Assembly (NCBI GenBank): GCA_037447655.1
Contig: JBBHKE010002067.1
Location: 27,330-54,805, forward strand
DNA from: Zygnema cylindricum
Taxonomy: Eukaryota > Streptophyta > Zygnematophyceae > Zygnematales > Zygnemataceae
Length of the DNA stretch: 27,476 nt
Direction of reading: 5' to 3'
This document shows, one piece after another, positions 26,463 to 27,476 of this stretch. Each line of letters begins with the position of its first letter. Position 1 is the first letter of the stretch. The notes under the pieces were generated by a model. That model had not been told where the DNA came from. It was given only the letters and a program-made list of their open reading frames with translations, and did not search any database. A program made the translations under genes and the position numbers.

Positions 26463-26843
26463 CATTTAATTCAGCAAAGGCAACCCAAAAGAACCACACA
26501 AATGGCCAACTGTGACCAGCTTACACTTAACACTATCAAAGCCACTTAGGCTACAACACAACTCACTTGGAGCTCACACTTTACACAATATACTAACAGA
26601 GTTTTAAGCACAAACTCTGATCAGTCACAAAGTGACATATTCACAAAGATAGCTTTAAACGTCACTTTCCTTAGTGAACTTGTACAAGTTAATTTTTTCA
26701 AACGTCTAAGTCATACTTTATACAAATACGTCAATCTAACTTCCTAACTACCAATAAGATCACTATGGGCGCTGTATCGTACCGTCGGTTCCACTAACTA
26801 GTACATTTGATCTAGAGTACAATTTCCTGCTGCGTATAACCTT

Positions 26844-26953
26844 GGTTTGTCCATAAACAATTAAAACTGTATGGTACTAATTTAAGTGTTACGAGAGAGG
26901 TTTGTCCATGAACAATTAAAATTGCATGGTACTAGTTCAAGTGTTATGACAGA
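26844..26953. repeat. 55-bp tandem duplication
   Basis: GGTTTGTCCATAAACAATTA... (26844-26898) and GGTTTGTCCATGAACAATTA... (26899-26953); several transitions separate the units. It lies in the presumed U3 of family D. Confidence 0.88.
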
Positions 26954-27154
26954 GTGTACCTGGTGGTAAGTTTGCCACCGACTTTCTCCTACACCAATAA
27001 AGTGTTTGTTCGCCGACAACCGAACCTTTAAGTTACCTATCCGTAAAATCCGCGTTGATTTCCAAACGTAAATAGTTCGTACGGATAATTTTAGTGTTTC
27101 GCTGACGCGTGGAATATTATGATGTCTGCCGCCATTCTAGAAATGATACCGCTT

Positions 27155-27183
27155 CGTCGCTGGTCATCGATACCTCAGCGACG
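27155..27183. repeat. Inverted repeat near the family D LTR start
   Basis: CGTCGCTG (27155-27162) and CAGCGACG (27176-27183) form a perfect 8-bp stem, extendable by GT/AC pairing past one bulge. Confidence 0.75.
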
Positions 27184-27248
27184 AGATCATCTCATCGTCT
27201 TTTCTAACATATGACTCACTGAGAGTCCACATTTTTTTGAAACCAATA

Positions 27249-27265
27249 CTCCCCCGAAACTTTGG
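27249..27265 (-). promoter_or_regulatory. Polypurine tract of copia family D
   Basis: Minus strand CCAAAGTTTCGGGGGAG just before the LTR start. It lies in the loop of a 12-bp inverted repeat (27218-27229 with 27263-27274). Confidence 0.65.
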
Positions 27266-27269
27266 ACTC

Positions 27270-27476
27270 TCAGTTACTTATACCAGAAGCTTCTCTATAG
27301 TACTCTAACTTAGGAGCAGGTAAAGCTTTAGTTAGCATGTCTGCCACCATCTTTGAATCTAGTAAATATTGTAATTTTATGATTTTTGTGAAGACTTTTC
27401 TCTAACAAAATGAAGCCTAATGTCCATGTGCTTGGTCTTGTAATGATTACTTGGATTGGAAGCAATTGAAATAGCT
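27270..27476 (-). pseudogene. RNase H C-terminus of copia family D, cut by the window edge
   Basis: Minus strand. AISIASNPSNHYKTKHMDIR then LHFVREK, one frameshift, then LLDSKMVADMLTKALPAPKL and a TGA at 27272-27270. This is the conserved end of Ty1/copia RNase H; compare KAKHMDIRLSFV in A1. The sequence is distinct from families A and N, so it belongs to another lineage. The rest of the element lies beyond the right edge. Confidence 0.85.

Larger units (their letters stand above)
26463..27248 (-). repeat. Probable LTR (5' part) of copia family D
   Basis: On the minus strand the junction GGGGGAG/TATTGGTTTC at 27248 looks like a polypurine tract followed by an LTR start (TGTTGG-like, second base changed). 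The sequence to the left is non-coding, with a 55-bp tandem duplication and hairpins. The far LTR end was not found and may lie within or beyond the CT-rich tract. Confidence 0.5.

Noticed and set aside
25311-26549. Long + strand open frames (up to 412 codons) rich in Leu and Ser
   Set aside because: They are translations of the CT-rich repeat; several frames stay open at once and the protein is only the repeat unit. Not a gene.
26463-27248. Host gene promoter or exon
   Set aside because: No coding signal; the adjacent RNase H end and polypurine tract on the minus strand make an LTR the better explanation.

Overview
The window is a stack of nested LTR retrotransposons with no recognisable single-copy host gene. 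It looks like repeat-rich nuclear DNA of the plant lineage (land plant or alga). The 15-base primer sites of the Ty1/copia elements match the anticodon arm of a plant-type initiator tRNA-Met (from memory, plants carry GUGGG in that stem and animals CUGGG). The LTRs also carry G-box, TATA and W-box-like promoter motifs. The exact species cannot be told.

Bottom layer (+ strand): an old, broken Ty3/gypsy-type element, now in pieces at 1-638, 5814-6921, 14353-15800 and 22277 to at least 23654. In order it carries a cytosine-5 DNA methyltransferase domain, a linker, reverse transcriptase, RNase H, integrase (zinc-binding part, core, C-terminal SH3-like part) and a C-terminal PHD finger. A retroelement carrying both a DNA-methylation writer and a histone-reader-type domain is the most interesting content here.

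Second layer, inserted into the gypsy element: (i) element N (639-5808, - strand), a deleted Ty1/copia-type element with gag but almost no pol, 5-bp target duplication ATAAC; (ii) element A1 (6922-14347, + strand), a full-length copia element; (iii) element A2 (15801-22271, + strand), a close relative of A1 with long open stretches of pol.

Third layer: a solo LTR of family A (4065-5115, - strand, duplication ACCTA) inside the 5' LTR of N, and a solo LTR of a third family C (9486-10525, - strand, duplication TTGGG) inside pol of A1.

Right end: two 0.25-kb direct repeats in the probable gypsy 3' region, an AT-rich stretch, about 1 kb of CT-rich satellite-like DNA (25375-26395), then the probable LTR and the RNase H C-terminus of a fourth copia family (D) on the - strand, cut by the window edge.

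LTR families A, N and C share one design: TG...CA ends, an antisense tRNA-like module with an RNA polymerase III B box and T-run, a G-box, and a set of small hairpins whose sequences differ but whose pairing is kept. In A and N the gag start codon lies inside the primer-binding site; in A the pol stop codon lies in the first five bases of the 3' LTR.
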